A stretch of DNA of 64,000 nucleotides from Chrysemys picta bellii. Its lineage: Eukaryota; Chordata; Testudines; Emydidae. Positions 44,175 through 56,039 of the stretch are shown here, piece after piece. The notes under the pieces were generated by a model that was not told the origin of the DNA, did not search any database, and saw only the letters and a program-made list of their open reading frames with translations. The stretch covers positions 38,241,549 to 38,305,548 of the forward strand of contig NC_088804.1 of assembly GCF_011386835.1 (NCBI RefSeq), in the 5' to 3' direction. Each line of letters begins with the position of its first letter. Position 1 is the stretch's first letter. Position numbers and translations under genes: made by a program.

Positions 44175-44585
44175 GCGTAGGGTGAGGAAACAATTAGCAT
44201 AACAACAGAAGTTGCACTTGATGGACTCTGGAATCCTGCAGTGACAGTTGATTAGAATTTTCAGAGCCGTTTTCATTCAAGGATCTCCGTTTTTACAAAG
44301 AAGGGCAACCATCAACATCCGCATTTTAGAGATGGGGACGCTGAGCAGTTCAGGAAAGTACTAAACCGCGTGTTTAATTTCAAGCACACAAGTAACGCCA
44401 GTTAAGTCAATGACCCTACACACGTGTTTAAAAGTTAGGCGTGCGTTTTCCAAACAAAAACCTTTTCAGTGTTTCAGTTCAAAACAGCTTTTTGTTCCCA
44501 AGTGTATTGCGGTGGTGCATGATGGCCAGCGAACCGAAAAATTAATAATTTGCACAGCTCTGTTTAAAATGATCCTTCTCTTACT
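44175..44585. other. Unique sequence, weak fold-back relic
   Basis: CGCGTGTTTAATTTCAAGCA and ACACGTGTTTAAAAGTTAGG around 44365-44445 resemble the family at 35966. Confidence 0.4.
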
Positions 44586-44675
44586 ATGCATCCGAAGAAG
44601 TGGGCTGTAGCCCACAAAAGCTTATGCTCAAATAAATTTGTTAGTCTCTAAGGTGCCACAAGTACTCCTGTTCTT
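44586..44675 (+). mobile_element. Penelope-like terminal fragment, third copy
   Basis: GAAGTGGGCTGTAGCCCACA, then AAAGCTTATGCTCAAATAAA and GTTAGTCTCTAAGGTGCCAC match the terminal blocks at 18612 and 19063. The CTGATGA core is mutated to CCGAAGA. Here GCTTATGCTC restores the pairing expected for a hammerhead stem III. Confidence 0.6.
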
Positions 44676-45329
44676 CTCTTACTGTGCTTCTAACAAAGCC
44701 TGAAAGGAACGCAGGTTTCCCTAGTATCTGCTTCCTCATTAATGCACCATCTGCAAGTGAAAGTCCATCAGTACTGAATTGTGTAGGGCTACATTAAACA
44801 GTGAATCTTCGCTGTGCACCAGATTATTAATTCAGATAAGCTTTGGTCCATATGCTACTAGAATTTTTCCCTCTAGCCACCTGTATGGCCAAACAACAGG
44901 CACACTCATGAAAAGGAGCAGAAATTCTGCCCATGACTATGTAGAATATTATGAAGTAGCCAGGGAAGGGTTCCATTTACTCATTTTGGCATCTTGTTAT
45001 TTCAAAATCTATGTCATCACACAGGGCAAAATTTTGCCTTTAAGGCACAGCTCTGAGTAAGGGGCGGAGAGTCAGTGCATCGCAGTACAGGAAGCGTTGA
45101 GTGACACTGTGCCTCAGAGATCCCCTTTAGAGGCATGAGGCCCTCCACAGCTCACCCCTGTTCATTGAGAGGGAATTAGGGGGTGGTGGGAAGGAATAAT
45201 TTGCAACACCCTTTTGCGGGATGGGGGACACACTCCTCCCCCAGCCGTGCACACTTCCTGCTAGCTCTATTGGCTAGCACGTACACAGAACAGAGCACGG
45301 ATAGTACAGTTTTTAGGGCAGTAACCTAT
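44676..45329. other. No feature recognised
   Basis: Unique sequence. Confidence 0.4.
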
Positions 45330-45525
45330 GATTTGGGAGACCTTGGCTCAATTCCTAGTTCTATCATAGATTCCCTGTGTGAGCTTGGGAAAGTCACTTG
45401 TGCCTCAGTTTCCCATTTGGGGAAAAAGGCCCTGCCTCTCAGGGGTGTGGTGAGGGTAAATTCATTAAAGACTGTGAGGTGCTCAGATACTATGCTAATG
45501 GAGGCAGTATAAATAGTATGTTATT
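45330..45525 (+). repeat. MIR SINE
   Basis: GTGTGAGCTTGGGAAAGTCA, CTTGTGCCTCAGTTTCCCAT and GTGAGGTGCTCAGATACTAT follow the MIR order. Confidence 0.8.
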
Positions 45526-45529
45526 TATT

Positions 45530-45700
45530 GTGTGTATTCCCCTAGCGCCTATCATGGAGTAATGACAAATTGTGCTAGGCACTGTACAAACACAAAGATG
45601 GTCCCTGCCCCACAGCGCTTACAATCTACATACAAGACAAGAAACAATGGATGGATACAGACAAACAAGGAAACAAAACCACAATAGGGGAGGGGGCAAA
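45530..45700 (+). repeat. SINE/LINE-type fragment
   Basis: GCTAGGCACTGTACAAACAC and GTCCCTGCCCCACAGCGCTT, a common amniote repeat context, abutting the MIR copy. Confidence 0.5.
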
Positions 45701-45959
45701 ACAGTCCAGGTGAGAAGAGTGAGTAATGAAGACACTCAACAATCATATCAATGGCAGAATAGGCAGGGTGGAGGTGGCTGAGAGCAAACGAGAGGTCATC
45801 AGCGCTAGATTGGAAGTCACGGAAAGGCGGAGTGACAAGGCATGGGCAGGTGCCCAACGGCAATGCTGAAAGAGACCAGACGATGGGGAACTCAGCAACA
45901 GAGAGACCAGAGAGAGATCACTGCGTAGTGTAGACCAGTTTGGTGAGTGGAAGAGTTGA

Positions 45960-46730
45960 ACCAGGGCTGCAAGTCCAATGAAGAGGTGAGGGCATGGACG
46001 CGTGCAGCTCAGAGGTTGGAGATGGCCGTTGATGAGTGTTGGAGATTATGAGGGGAGAGAGAGAGAGAGAGAGAGAGCCAGGAGTCAAGGTCTGAGAGCA
46101 AGGCAGAAAGGGAGGGGTTGGGTGGATGGTAGATGACAGCACTCTGTAGGGGGAGAGGAAAGGTCAGATGAAGTGCGGTTCTAAAGAGTGGGCAGGGTGA
46201 GGAGAGGGGGTTGGAAGCAGCATGAAGGGGAGAGGAGCAGCCCAACACACCCACCACACAGTCTGATCCAGGGCAGGGAGAGTGGGAGAAGGAAAGGCCT
46301 CTGTAAGAGAGGGCAGCTACAGATGCCACGTCAGGCAAAAAGATCCAGTTCTCTGCGAGAGCCGGGAGCTGGAGGGAGAGAGATATTGACAGATCATGGA
46401 TGGCTGTGATCTTTTTAGAGATGGAGTGGGCAGCAAGAGAGGGGGAGGTGGGCGGGAGGATGGGTAGCAGGTTAGGAGTGGTGGCCAGAGAGGAGCAGAT
46501 GTGAGGGTGGGGATGGAGGGAAGGCTGGGGCTGGGGCAAATGCCACCAGAGGTGAGGAGGAGGATGCGGGACCTAGATCGGTGCTGATGGGAGGAGATCG
46601 GGGTGGAGAGGGAAAGAGGAGCAGGCAGAGCTGGTGGGAACTACAGAGGATGAGAGTAAGAGGAGATGGAGCCAATGGAGGGAAGGAAAAGGATGGATGT
46701 TAAGATGCAGAAGAGGAGTAAGGAGAAAGC
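45960..46730. repeat. Purine-rich strand with GA microsatellite
   Basis: The plus strand is dominated by G and A over roughly 770 bp, with a pure GA tract at 46055-46077. The long Ser/Pro/Leu-rich minus-strand frame (46009-46539) comes from this bias and has no domain. Confidence 0.6.
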
Positions 46731-48125
46731 CATGGGTGAGCAGCAGATAGACAAAATTATTACACACACACAAGATCTGAAGTCCCAGCTGTCTGGGATG
46801 GGCATGCGCCACACACACACACCTCAGACATATTCATTCACTTCCAATGGGGAACATCTCCAGCACAACCTCTGAGCTCCCCGTGTCTGGGTAGCCCTAA
46901 CATAGCTCTAGCCAAATGAGGTTGGGTGTGCTCGGAAGGGAAAAACCTCACTGCTCCACAACTGCCCTGATAGTCTGATGAGAGCTAAGCGCAATCTAGC
47001 CAATGCTGTCTTCTCAAAGAAGGAAGTGGCGCTATTTGACATTTTTCTCCTGTACCCATGATTCCAGTGCTTTGATTGGAGTCTAAAGAAATAGGAGACC
47101 AAACAGTCTGCTTTCGGTATGTCCATAACTTACCAGCTAAGCTGCTATTTATCTCTCTCAACCAAGATCTAAGTTGTGATGTTTATTTCAACCATTCTGG
47201 GGGCGGAGAAGATTCTCTGTGAAGATTTCCCAGTTATTTCCTTTTTGTTCCTTTTTACAAGCATTTTCTACAGCTGCATGCCTGTCATCTGGTCACGGAA
47301 TTGGAGAGAGGGAGAGCCAAATAGCGTGAGTCCCCAAATTAATCCAACTTAAAAGGTTACAACAATCTGATGGGCAGTGAAATAGTCACTGTTTCCACAG
47401 GTCCTACGGAATAGCGTGCTGATGCATTTTTTCATTCCGTGCAAAGAAAAAAGTGGATGCTAGGTAAACGTACGTTCTTTCCAAGCTCTGTTAGAAACAC
47501 AATGAGGAGGATCTTATTTTAATTCCCTTTCTTTCCCCTTCTCCAGAGACACTAAGCCACCCCACCACCACCTTTCTATAACATAACAAAAATAGTACAA
47601 TTAAAACATGCCAATCTAAGATAGGTAGAGTCCTGGCCAAAACAGGGGGGATGCGTGCTGAGTGGGGAATGGTAATAAACATCACAGTCGACAGTATAAG
47701 TGGAGGGGAAAGAAAAAGGGGGTTTTTAAAAGGTGTTTGGTTGGGAAATGGATGGAGCAAAATAGAGATCAACTGGTAGCTATGCTCTATGACGGATGAC
47801 AGAGGCACTCCTGCTTTCTGATTACTAAGCACACACTATCTTCCCAAGGTTCCACACGGACGGTGAAAGTCAGTTGCAAAACTCTCATTGCTTTCAGCGG
47901 GGCTTGGAATATTTTAATTAGTCAACATAGCAAGTCAACATTTGCCAAGCAGAAAAGGACACAAGTCACAGAGATAGTCCCAAGCTGCAAATTTTGGTTC
48001 TAGATGCAAGATTTCCCTAACGTTCAGAGGTAAATATGGCCCATCACTAATTCCAGAAAATAAAAATGAGAAACTACAGCAAAAGATTTACTAACTGAGA
48101 TCTGGGCTCAGTTGTGATGTAAACA
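46731..48125. other. Unique sequence, no gene recognised
   Basis: Two short CA tracts lie at about 46762-46772 and 46812-46822. No coding frame is supported. Confidence 0.4.
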
Positions 48126-48129
48126 CTTA

Positions 48130-48520
48130 TTTATAGAGCGAAGGGGACAATTTTCTGGCTAATAGTAAATTTTCTGGAAAAAATGCATGGGTGGGGGGGA
48201 CTATTTGCAAATTCGGGTCGAATTTGGTGAATACTTTCAGCCGAAAATAAATGGACAACAACATTTTCTGAGATGTTGAAACAGTTCGTTTAGAAAAAAC
48301 AACACAAAATGATCTGTTGTGAAAATGTCATTTCAATTTGCCATTTCACTTTTAAAATGTTGATTCAATTAGACATTCTGAATATTTCGTTTTGACCCGA
48401 ACAAGATTTCTGTTTTATTTCAGCAAGGAAAAAAAATCAGTTTCAGTTTGACACAAACTAATATTTTTTTTCCAGATTTTCCTGTTCAGCCAATGAACTG
48501 AAAATCAATTATTCCCTCGG
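48130..48520. repeat. AT-rich dispersed repeat
   Basis: TTTCTGGCTAATAGTAAATT, GAAAATGTCATTTCAATTTG and CAGTTTCAGTTTGACACAAA resemble 16702-16995 and 19385-19610. Confidence 0.35.
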
Positions 48521-51173
48521 CTCTTATTCATTCATTTCTTTTTACTTTTTTAGCAACTGAAATTTACTTACCACTATGGGTTTATGAAATACAAAACATG
48601 GAGAACATTTTCAGTGGAGTGAATTAGATCCTAGAACGTGCCACAGATTGCAGGCCAGAACTGAGGTGCGATAGCTCTTACTTATCTTTGGTAGTAAACT
48701 CCTAAGGACAAGGAATACAGGAAGGAGACCTTAGATTTTTATCTAGTCTAGGGGGCATGCAGGTGAGTGATCCCTATTAGCTATCATTACAGTTGGGGTT
48801 GCTTTGTTCAAGCCTTTGCTTTGGATTCAAACACTGAATGTGAGAATCATGTTATTGTAGACTCCTGTATTCGCCACAAATCTTCTCCTTGGAGATTACT
48901 ACCAAAGAGAACGTGGGCTATTTTTGGACGCTCACGGTGTATTCCAAGCCATAATTCAGACTGGATTCCCACAAGCATACGCAACAAGCAAGTCGAGAGT
49001 CTATTTAACCCGGGAGAACAATCCAAACAGTTTGTAGTTTATTGCCCTGATATGTTTAGCATCTCTTTTTAAAATTGGAATTGTAAGATTGGCCTTTTGC
49101 AGCTGTATGAACTGTACGTTAAGAGTAATGAAACCATCTCAAACTCTTTGTATTCTGGGGACATTTTTCCAAGGTATTTTGTCTTTGTAACAATACCCAG
49201 AGCTCCCTAAATATTGGGAAGGTCATTTGTTTCCTAGCAGATAGATTCCCTTATCCAGAGCTTACTGGAGCCCAAACAACAATTTATAAACTCTAAGCTC
49301 CTTTTCTCCCTCAAGATGAAGTGCTTTAGTGTCGAAGCCAAACTAAATCTTTAAATGGTATAAGAGGCATTTGGATTTTTTTCTTCTACCCAGCTGACAG
49401 TAGGTTTACAGTGTATAATCTGGCCTTTGTAAAGGCATTTGTCAGCCTGTATATTTCATTTTAAAACTCGACCACCCATGAGGGTGGACAGGCAGGAAGC
49501 ATTTGTTCACTTGCACCAACAGGCCATTTGAAGGTTGGCTGCAAAATAACAGAATTTAGTCACAAAGGCGAACTTTTTTGGCATTATCTTGCTAACATCT
49601 CATTTTAAAAAGCAGGCGTTGTTTATAGGAAGCGAGTCCTCAGCTCTAAATTTGGAAATTCTTCATATTCTCCTAATCCTCGAGCCCGAGCGGGGATGCT
49701 GGCTGCGCATCTTTGGCCTCACAAAAGACAGATCTGCTTTTATCTGCCCTGGAAGGGTCCCTGGTTTAACCACCCCACCAAAGGAAGAAGAGTCTTAACA
49801 CTAAAGGGGCAAAGGGGAGACTTCCACATAAGTTAACAATTTGGTTAAACGAATCCAATCCTCAAGTACTGCATCATGCCGTTTGTCATATTCTTACTGT
49901 AGGTTTCCATGTTTAGTTTAAGTTTGGAACGACTGGCTGTTGGTCATTTTTGCAGCTTGACAGAAACCTGTCCAAAAGAAACCGAATGCCAGGAGACAGG
50001 AACAATCGCTAAAACACAAAAAGGGTCTGGCCACCCCCTTGTAGGTAGATGTGTACAGGAATGAGAGAGAAAATAGTGGGTGAAGTGATAGGAACTTAGA
50101 CCAACAGTAACAGATACAAAATTGCATTCCTTCTCCCAGGATCATAAATAACACTCACATTTTATCTCTCTTGCTCAAAGGTTTCAAGGGAGGAAATAGC
50201 ACAGTTTTAGCAACTGACAAAGACTTAATGAAGTTCATGGCTGAAAAAATTATAGATTAACTAAAAAACTCCTATATTAGGATTTGGCTTCACACCATTG
50301 TACCATAGCTGCATAGGCAGAATATTGCATTGCATCGTGGGCAGCAATTTGGAGGGTGTTCTAGGGTTTGACAACCTCTCCCAAACCAGCTGTCATCCTC
50401 CTTTTCCCCACAGCACTGTCTGCACTCTGTCTTCCTCATGGATTCCCACCCATTCTGCTGCTGCTACCACTGATGCCTGTCATCTCCTATTCTTCTCTCC
50501 TCTATTTCGCATGCTTCAGAAATCTGCATCCTGAAGCAGCAGTAATTTAATGGAGGAAGGGAACCGTGTTGCAGCAAAGTAACTTTACAAAACTTAGGTC
50601 AAATCTATAAAGCTCACCAGGACAGCTTAGTAGTCAACCTATTAGACTAGATTGGCTTGGGACATGTTATAGCAGCCGCAGGACGGCAGCGTACCCTAGA
50701 TACAAGGTGTAAGGCCCAGTATCCTAATGCAGATAGACCTACCATGCAAACACACTACGGGAGTGCGAAGAGGCAGAGTTGCCCATTGCCTCTCATGAAG
50801 AAATGAATGAGGGCAGGAGATACTCAAAGCCAAATAAAGGGTGTGTAGAGCCCCACAGCCATAGAAATTTAAGACTCATAAAAATACTATGTTCAGCCTC
50901 AAATAGGGATGTTTCTCTGTTAAATAATATTGCAAGGGGCACCCTACACAGCCTGAGGTCCCCAAACAATGGCTGCATCACCCAAACCCTAATCCAGCCC
51001 TGGAAGAGCATTGAAAGCATGTTGCATTGAAACATAGGCCTGCAGCAGCAGGCTTCAGCAGCTACTGAGGAAGCTATAAGGGAAAGGGTTTGATTCAAGT
51101 TCAACAGGAGGATCAGCTCTTCCCTGTGTTTGCTTAATCTAGGACCAAGTCCATTGGGCTTTCATCCAGATGT
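48521..51173. other. Unique sequence, no gene recognised
   Basis: The frames present (for example 48767-49072) lack domains and splice-flanked boundaries. Confidence 0.4.
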
Positions 51174-51482
51174 AGTACTGCCAATCCCAAGCATTCAAAA
51201 ATCATGAGTAAGGCCCTAAGAAATCATGAGATCGGTTTAAAAATCATGGGATTGTTACAAAATAATACATTTTGGGTTCTTTTTCCTTGACTTTTGTCTT
51301 CTGAACCATTAGGGAGAACTAGCTTTGCAAGCTTTTCTCAGCAACCACGAAGGCTAGATTTTTTTTTTTTAAATAAAGCTGAGATGTGCAATGCAATTCC
51401 TTGATTCCGGCGGCTGGTGCTTTCAGAAAGACACCAAATATTGCAAGGCTCGTGATCAAATTGCAAGAGTTGGCAACACTGC
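51174..51482. mobile_element. Old hAT-like MITE
   Basis: The left end AGTACTGCCAATCCCAAGCA and the reverse complement of the right end AGTGTTGCCAACTCTTGCAA can be aligned, as can the inner ATCATGAG and ATCACGAG. Flanking 8-bp repeats are not preserved. Confidence 0.5.
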
Positions 51483-52192
51483 AACTATGCCTTTGTGCAA
51501 CTGTGAGATCTAGAGGATTTGGGGTTTTGGCTGAAGACTGGAATAGAATGTTGAAATAAAACAAAAATGGGAAACTTACAAATGGGGAAGAGGAGGCAGT
51601 GTGGCAGAGACACAGAGAGAGCAATCTTAAAATAACTCCTCTCTTCAGAGCTCATTTATGATGGCTAGTTTATTAGCATTTTGGCTGCTCCTGGGTGCAG
51701 GATTTGTGGCACCACTAGCAACAAAATATGCAAGACAATGCCATCAACCAACTACTAAAGTTAATGCTGAACCTCCTTGTCCGCCATTTGAAATGCTAAC
51801 TTCATTCTGTATGGATCTGGCAGTCCACATCATTTTTGGCTTCACTGCTCATCCCGTTTTTGGCCAAGAGCTATAACACTGAATGTGGAATTGCAGAAAG
51901 TATGGGGCTCTAAAGGTATCTGTATCAACTGTATCCAATTTTATTTCTCCCCATTCAAACATGGGCCATTTCAGTTTTTGTGTGCAGTTACAATGTTCAG
52001 CTGGCTTGCTGTACCATAAGTTGTTCCAGGCTTCCTCGTGAGCAAATACACTTTCCAAAACAGGGATCAGATTTCTGTTCATGTCTAATAGCTTAAACTC
52101 TGCTTTTAGCAGTGGTGCTGTGCAATGTAGCATTAGGAGAAGGCCACGTTCTTTGCTAATTTGTACGTGTTGTGCTGAGCTGAATTATGCAG
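51483..52192. other. No feature recognised
   Basis: Opposed short frames at 51658-51876 and 51849-52133 have no recognisable domain. Confidence 0.4.
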
Positions 52193-52334
52193 CCAGGGTA
52201 AAATTCACCCCTGGGCAGAAGACCAGGCACAAGACTTGTGCAATACTTAAGTCTCACTTAAACCCTCAAAATAGGTTTTAAGTGGTGCATAGGCCTTTGG
52301 CTGGCCCTCTGCAAAGGGCTAAATTTCATCCTAG
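52193..52334. repeat. Fold-back repeat (AAATTCACCCC ends)
   Basis: CCAGGGTAAAATTCACCCC pairs loosely with GGGCTAAATTTCATCCTAGG. TTAAGTCTCACTTAAACC and GGTTTTAAGTGG mark an inner stem. Confidence 0.5.
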
Positions 52335-52490
52335 GTGCTCTGAGGTTTATTGCTGCCTGAGATTCCCTTTCCCCTGCAGTGTATTCAGTTGGGGGCCCCA
52401 GAAGACTGCCCCCATCAATGCACAAACCCTCTATTGCTGTGCCGTACTGTATGGAGGAATTTTTCCTGGCTACTCAGTGTGTGCATATAA

Positions 52491-52824
52491 CAGGGGTCGG
52501 CGACGTTCGGCACGCGGCTCGCCAGGGTAAGCACCCTAGCGGGCCGGGCCAGTTTATTTACCTGCTGACGCGGCAGGTTCAGCCGATCGCGGCCCCCACT
52601 CGCTGCAGTTCGCTGTCCCGGGCCAACGGGGGCCGCAGGAAGCCGCGGCCAGCACATCCCTCGCCCGCGCCGCTTCCCGCCACCCCCATTGGCCCGGGAC
52701 GGCGAACCACGGCCAGTGGGGGCCGCGATCAACCGAACCTGCCGCGTCAGCAGGTAAATAAACTGGCCCGGCCCGCTAGGGTGCTTACCCTGGCGAGCTG
52801 CGTGCCGAACGTTGCCGACCCCTG
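52491..52824. mobile_element. GC-rich fold-back hAT MITE with perfect target duplication
   Basis: The two ends (CAGGGGTCGGCGACGTTCGG and, inverted, CAGGGGTCGGCAACGTTCGG) start arms of about 160 bp that are roughly 90% identical; the first 87 bp differ at only a few places. GCATATAA flanks it exactly (52483-52490 and 52825-52832). Being palindromic, it yields almost the same frame on both strands (52379-52837 plus, 52415-52849 minus), which is an artefact of symmetry and not a gene. Confidence 0.92.
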
Positions 52825-52984
52825 GCATATAATATGAATAAAATCTCATCGAACTGCAGAGCCTAACTTTAAAAGCAGAGGGTTCAAGCTGCAGAACTGG
52901 GAAAAGATTTGGGGGGGGGGAAGCTGTCTGGATCCAGCTTTTGGTTCAAGCAACTTTCCTACTTAATAACACTGTGCGTGTCTG

Positions 52985-53195
52985 TAGCACCTGCCACTCT
53001 AGACTCTCAAAGCACTTTACCATTAAGGAATTAAGCCCCTCACTACTCCTACGGAGGTAGGTAAAGCGAACACCACCACTTTACAGACTGGGAAACTAAG
53101 GCACAGAGCACTTCGACGACTTACCTGAAGTCACAAAGGAAGTCTGCAACAAAAGCAAAAATAGGGCGCTGGGCTGACAACTCTCAGGCTTGTGC
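52985..53195 (+). repeat. MIR/CORE-SINE-like copy
   Basis: CTTTACAGACTGGGAAACTA, AGGCACAGAGCACTT and GAAGTCACAAAGGAAGTCTG follow the SINE order of the copy at 14370. Confidence 0.7.
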
Positions 53196-54189
53196 TTTAG
53201 TCAGAAGAATCTTCCCCATCGAAGTGGTTTTCATACCATTATACACCCACCACCACCTTGCTCTCTGATGATCACTTCTGAGCGTAGGCCTAACAAACCC
53301 TGCCGTTCCACCTTATCCCTCTTCCCTCCATACGGGGATTTGCCATCTGGGTGGTGACTCACCAGCTTAGTGTCAATGCCATGAATATGCTGAGGTTTCA
53401 CGGTCAAGAGAAGTTTCTGCAGACGGGGAAGCTTCGGCAGACAGACTAATCGGAATTTTTTCTTCTTCTGTAATGATGGCCTTGCTATGAGTGTATAATG
53501 AGAGGTCAGGGGAAATTAAATTCACAGTAGATGCCACAAAAATCTTTTTTTAAATGTCTTCCATCTATAATCAGTAGCCGAAAGACAGCGCAGTAGCCAT
53601 AACCGCTCAGTGTGGCAGTACTGTTCTGACCCAGCCCAAAGGCAAAATGCATTTTCCAATAAGCTCGAAGACCAGACTAACAATGGCTCGTAGCTGGCCA
53701 GTACAATAGCCACCGAGAGCACGCCAGTTACGGTTTGGCTTGGGGGCAGAGCTAGAGAGCAGGACAGGGTAGCCAAAAGAGACTAGAATAAGATAGCAAT
53801 AACAACAGTGGCAGAAGTAAGGAAACCCAAATGCTAAAACACATCTGAGTTTAAGAAGGTGGGGGGACTAAATCAGAGAGAGAAATGACAGTGGAGAGGA
53901 ACTCTCTTCGGTCTAACTAATTGCCTACTTGTGCAGAGCATAGCCACTTTGTGGCAAGACCCATCTCGGACTCCTATTCTCTGAGCCGGGAGAGGCTGGG
54001 CATATGCAGAGATGCAGCCTCATCAGCAATCCAGGAACAGACAATGCCCTGGTTGCTTCTCTGGTGACCATCATCCCTTGCTGTAGCTAGATTTTAACTA
54101 CAAGGGACTTTCAGTATGAAATTATGGAACCAGCGTGACATTTACAAACATTGTCATTGTTCACTCTGTATGTTCTATCTCTTCTTCCC
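53196..54189. other. Unique sequence, no gene recognised
   Basis: No repeat or coding signature was recognised. Confidence 0.4.
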
Positions 54190-54350
54190 AACCCCTTTGT
54201 CTCTCTTGTCTGTTTAGATTATAAACTCTTCAGGGCAGGAACTGCTCTTATTCTATGTTTGTACATTATCTAACACACTGGGGCCTTGGTCCCAGCTGGG
54301 GTCCCTAAAGGGCTACCTTAGCAATATAAATAACTTGTAATTTTCTAAGT
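54190..54350 (+). repeat. Ancient amniote SINE/LINE tail
   Basis: ATAAACTCTTCAGGGCAGGA, TGTTTGTACATTATCTAACA and GGGGCCTTGGTCCCAGCTGG; same family as 15140-15335. Confidence 0.5.
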
Positions 54351-55090
54351 ACTAAGAACACCTATGGCACTAGGAATCGGATAAATAACATTTTATGAAT
54401 ATTAACAGCGAGTGATTGCTCCCAAACGGCATTTGTTGCCGATGGGCTCAATTTCAAGAAGAACAAACCAGCTGAAATGTGTACCTGTGTGAAATTACGG
54501 GGCGTATCCAATATGAAGAACAACAGAAAATAGGGCAGGAAAAGAGGTAAGTTATCTAGTTTGGCTTCCCCCTACCTAACCCACTCATTGGAGAATTGCT
54601 GCCTACTGTTCTCTAGTACTTCCAGCTACTTCAGTTTTAAATGGTCAAAAATATGAATAAGTCAAGATTGTAACAAGCCAAATGAAAAAGATATGAAACA
54701 TAAGAACAGCCATACTGGGTCAGACCAATGGTCCATCTAGCCCTGTATCCCATCTTCCGATGGTAGCCAGTGCCAGATGCCTAAGAGGAAATTAACAGAA
54801 CCAATGATCCAGCTCCTATCATCCAGTCCCAGTTTGTGTCAGAGGCTTAGGGACACTCAGAGCATGGGGTTGCATCCCTGACCATCTTGGCTAATAGCCT
54901 TTGATGGACCTGTCCTCCATGAACTTATCTAGTTCTTTTCTGAACCCACTTATACCTTTGGCCTTAACATCCCCTGGCAAGGAGTTCCACAGGTTGACTG
55001 TGTGTTGTGTGAAGAAATACTTCCTTTCAAAACCTGCTGCCTATTCATTCCCCTGGTTCTTGCATTATGGGAAGGGGTAAATAACACTTC

Positions 55091-55125
55091 CTGGTTCACT
55101 TTCTCCACACCAGTCATGAGTCTAT
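55091..55125. repeat. 35-bp direct repeat, copy 1
   Basis: Begins CTGGTTCACTTTCTCC and ends ATGAGTCTAT; identical to 56624-56658. Here it is in its normal CR1 3' position. Confidence 0.95.
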
Positions 55126-55126
55126 A

Positions 55127-55783
55127 GGCCGGGGTGGCCAAACCATGGCTGGTGAGCCACACGTTAAAGTGCTGCTCACTGGGAGCAGGGAGCTTGAGGC
55201 TTCTGCCCTGTGTGGGGTTAGGGGCTTCTGCCAGAGATGACTGGTGCCTGCTGAGAGTGGGGGGACACAATTTAAAGGGTCAGCCCCTCCCAACAGCTTG
55301 AGTCACATCCCTCCAGGCACACACACACACCCCTTACTCTCAGCGGCCCCTCCTTGGAGCTTCTGGGTGTTAGCTGTGGCAAACAGCTGGGAGCTGAAGG
55401 GAGGGGCCACTGCTTTAGCTCGGTGGGGAGAGGTAGCAGCAAAAGCAGCAGCTCTCCCTGCAGCTCCCAGCCGTTTGCCACTGCCTCCCCCCATGGCCGC
55501 AGCTCCCAGCTTGTCGGCTCTAGCAGCTGCGGTGTAGGGAGGGGACTGGGCAGAACCATGTGTCGGAGCGGGGCCAGCAAATCCTGGCAAAAATCTGGGA
55601 GGGCCCCCCACACATCACCTCTGGTCAATGTGTGTGTGTGTGTGGGGGGGTGTCTCGGGGCTTCAACCCCAAGGCCTGAAGCCGTGAGCCCCAGCAGGCA
55701 CGCCCCGGCTCTCGAACTTCTGAAGATTGCCATGTGCAGCTCGGAGGCTCAGTAAGTTAGGTCTATAGCCGGGGTGGCCAATC
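55127..55783. mobile_element. hAT-like GC-rich insertion in CR1 with odd boundaries
   Basis: CR1 sequence stops at GAGTCTATAG and resumes at TCATATCCCCCCTTACTC. The insert opens with GCCGGGGTGGCCAAACCATG, a hAT-like end similar to that at 24657. Its right boundary has GTCTATAGCCGGGGTGGCCA in the same, not inverted, orientation. A (CA)n tract at about 55318-55331 and a (TG)n tract at about 55629-55642 lie inside. Frames in it are compositional. Confidence 0.65.
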
Positions 55784-56039
55784 ATATCCCCCCTTACTCA
55801 TCTCTTTTCTAAGCTGAACAGTCCCAATCTTTTTATCTCCTCATATGGAAGCTGTTCTATACCCATAATCATTTTTGTTGCCCTTCTCTGGATCTTTTCC
55901 AATTCTATCGTCTCTTTTTAGAGATGGGGGTAACCAGAATTGCACACTGCATTCAAGGTGTGGGCATACCACAGATTTATATAGTGGCATTAGGATAGGT
56001 AATGAGATAGAAAATCTCCCTTTCCTAATGGCTCATAAC

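Noticed and set aside
46009..46539. 176-residue Ser/Pro/Leu-rich minus-strand frame
   Set aside because: Explained by the purine-rich plus strand; no domain or conserved motif.
51658..51876. Possible small secreted or membrane protein
   Set aside because: The N-terminus is hydrophobic, but there is no supporting promoter, splice site or conservation evidence and the frame is short.
52379..52849. Two long, similar proteins on opposite strands
   Set aside because: They come from a palindromic GC-rich MITE; symmetry makes both strands encode nearly the same sequence.
55303..55755. Overlapping 102-153 residue frames
   Set aside because: Products of GC-rich repeat composition in the hAT-like insertion in CR1.
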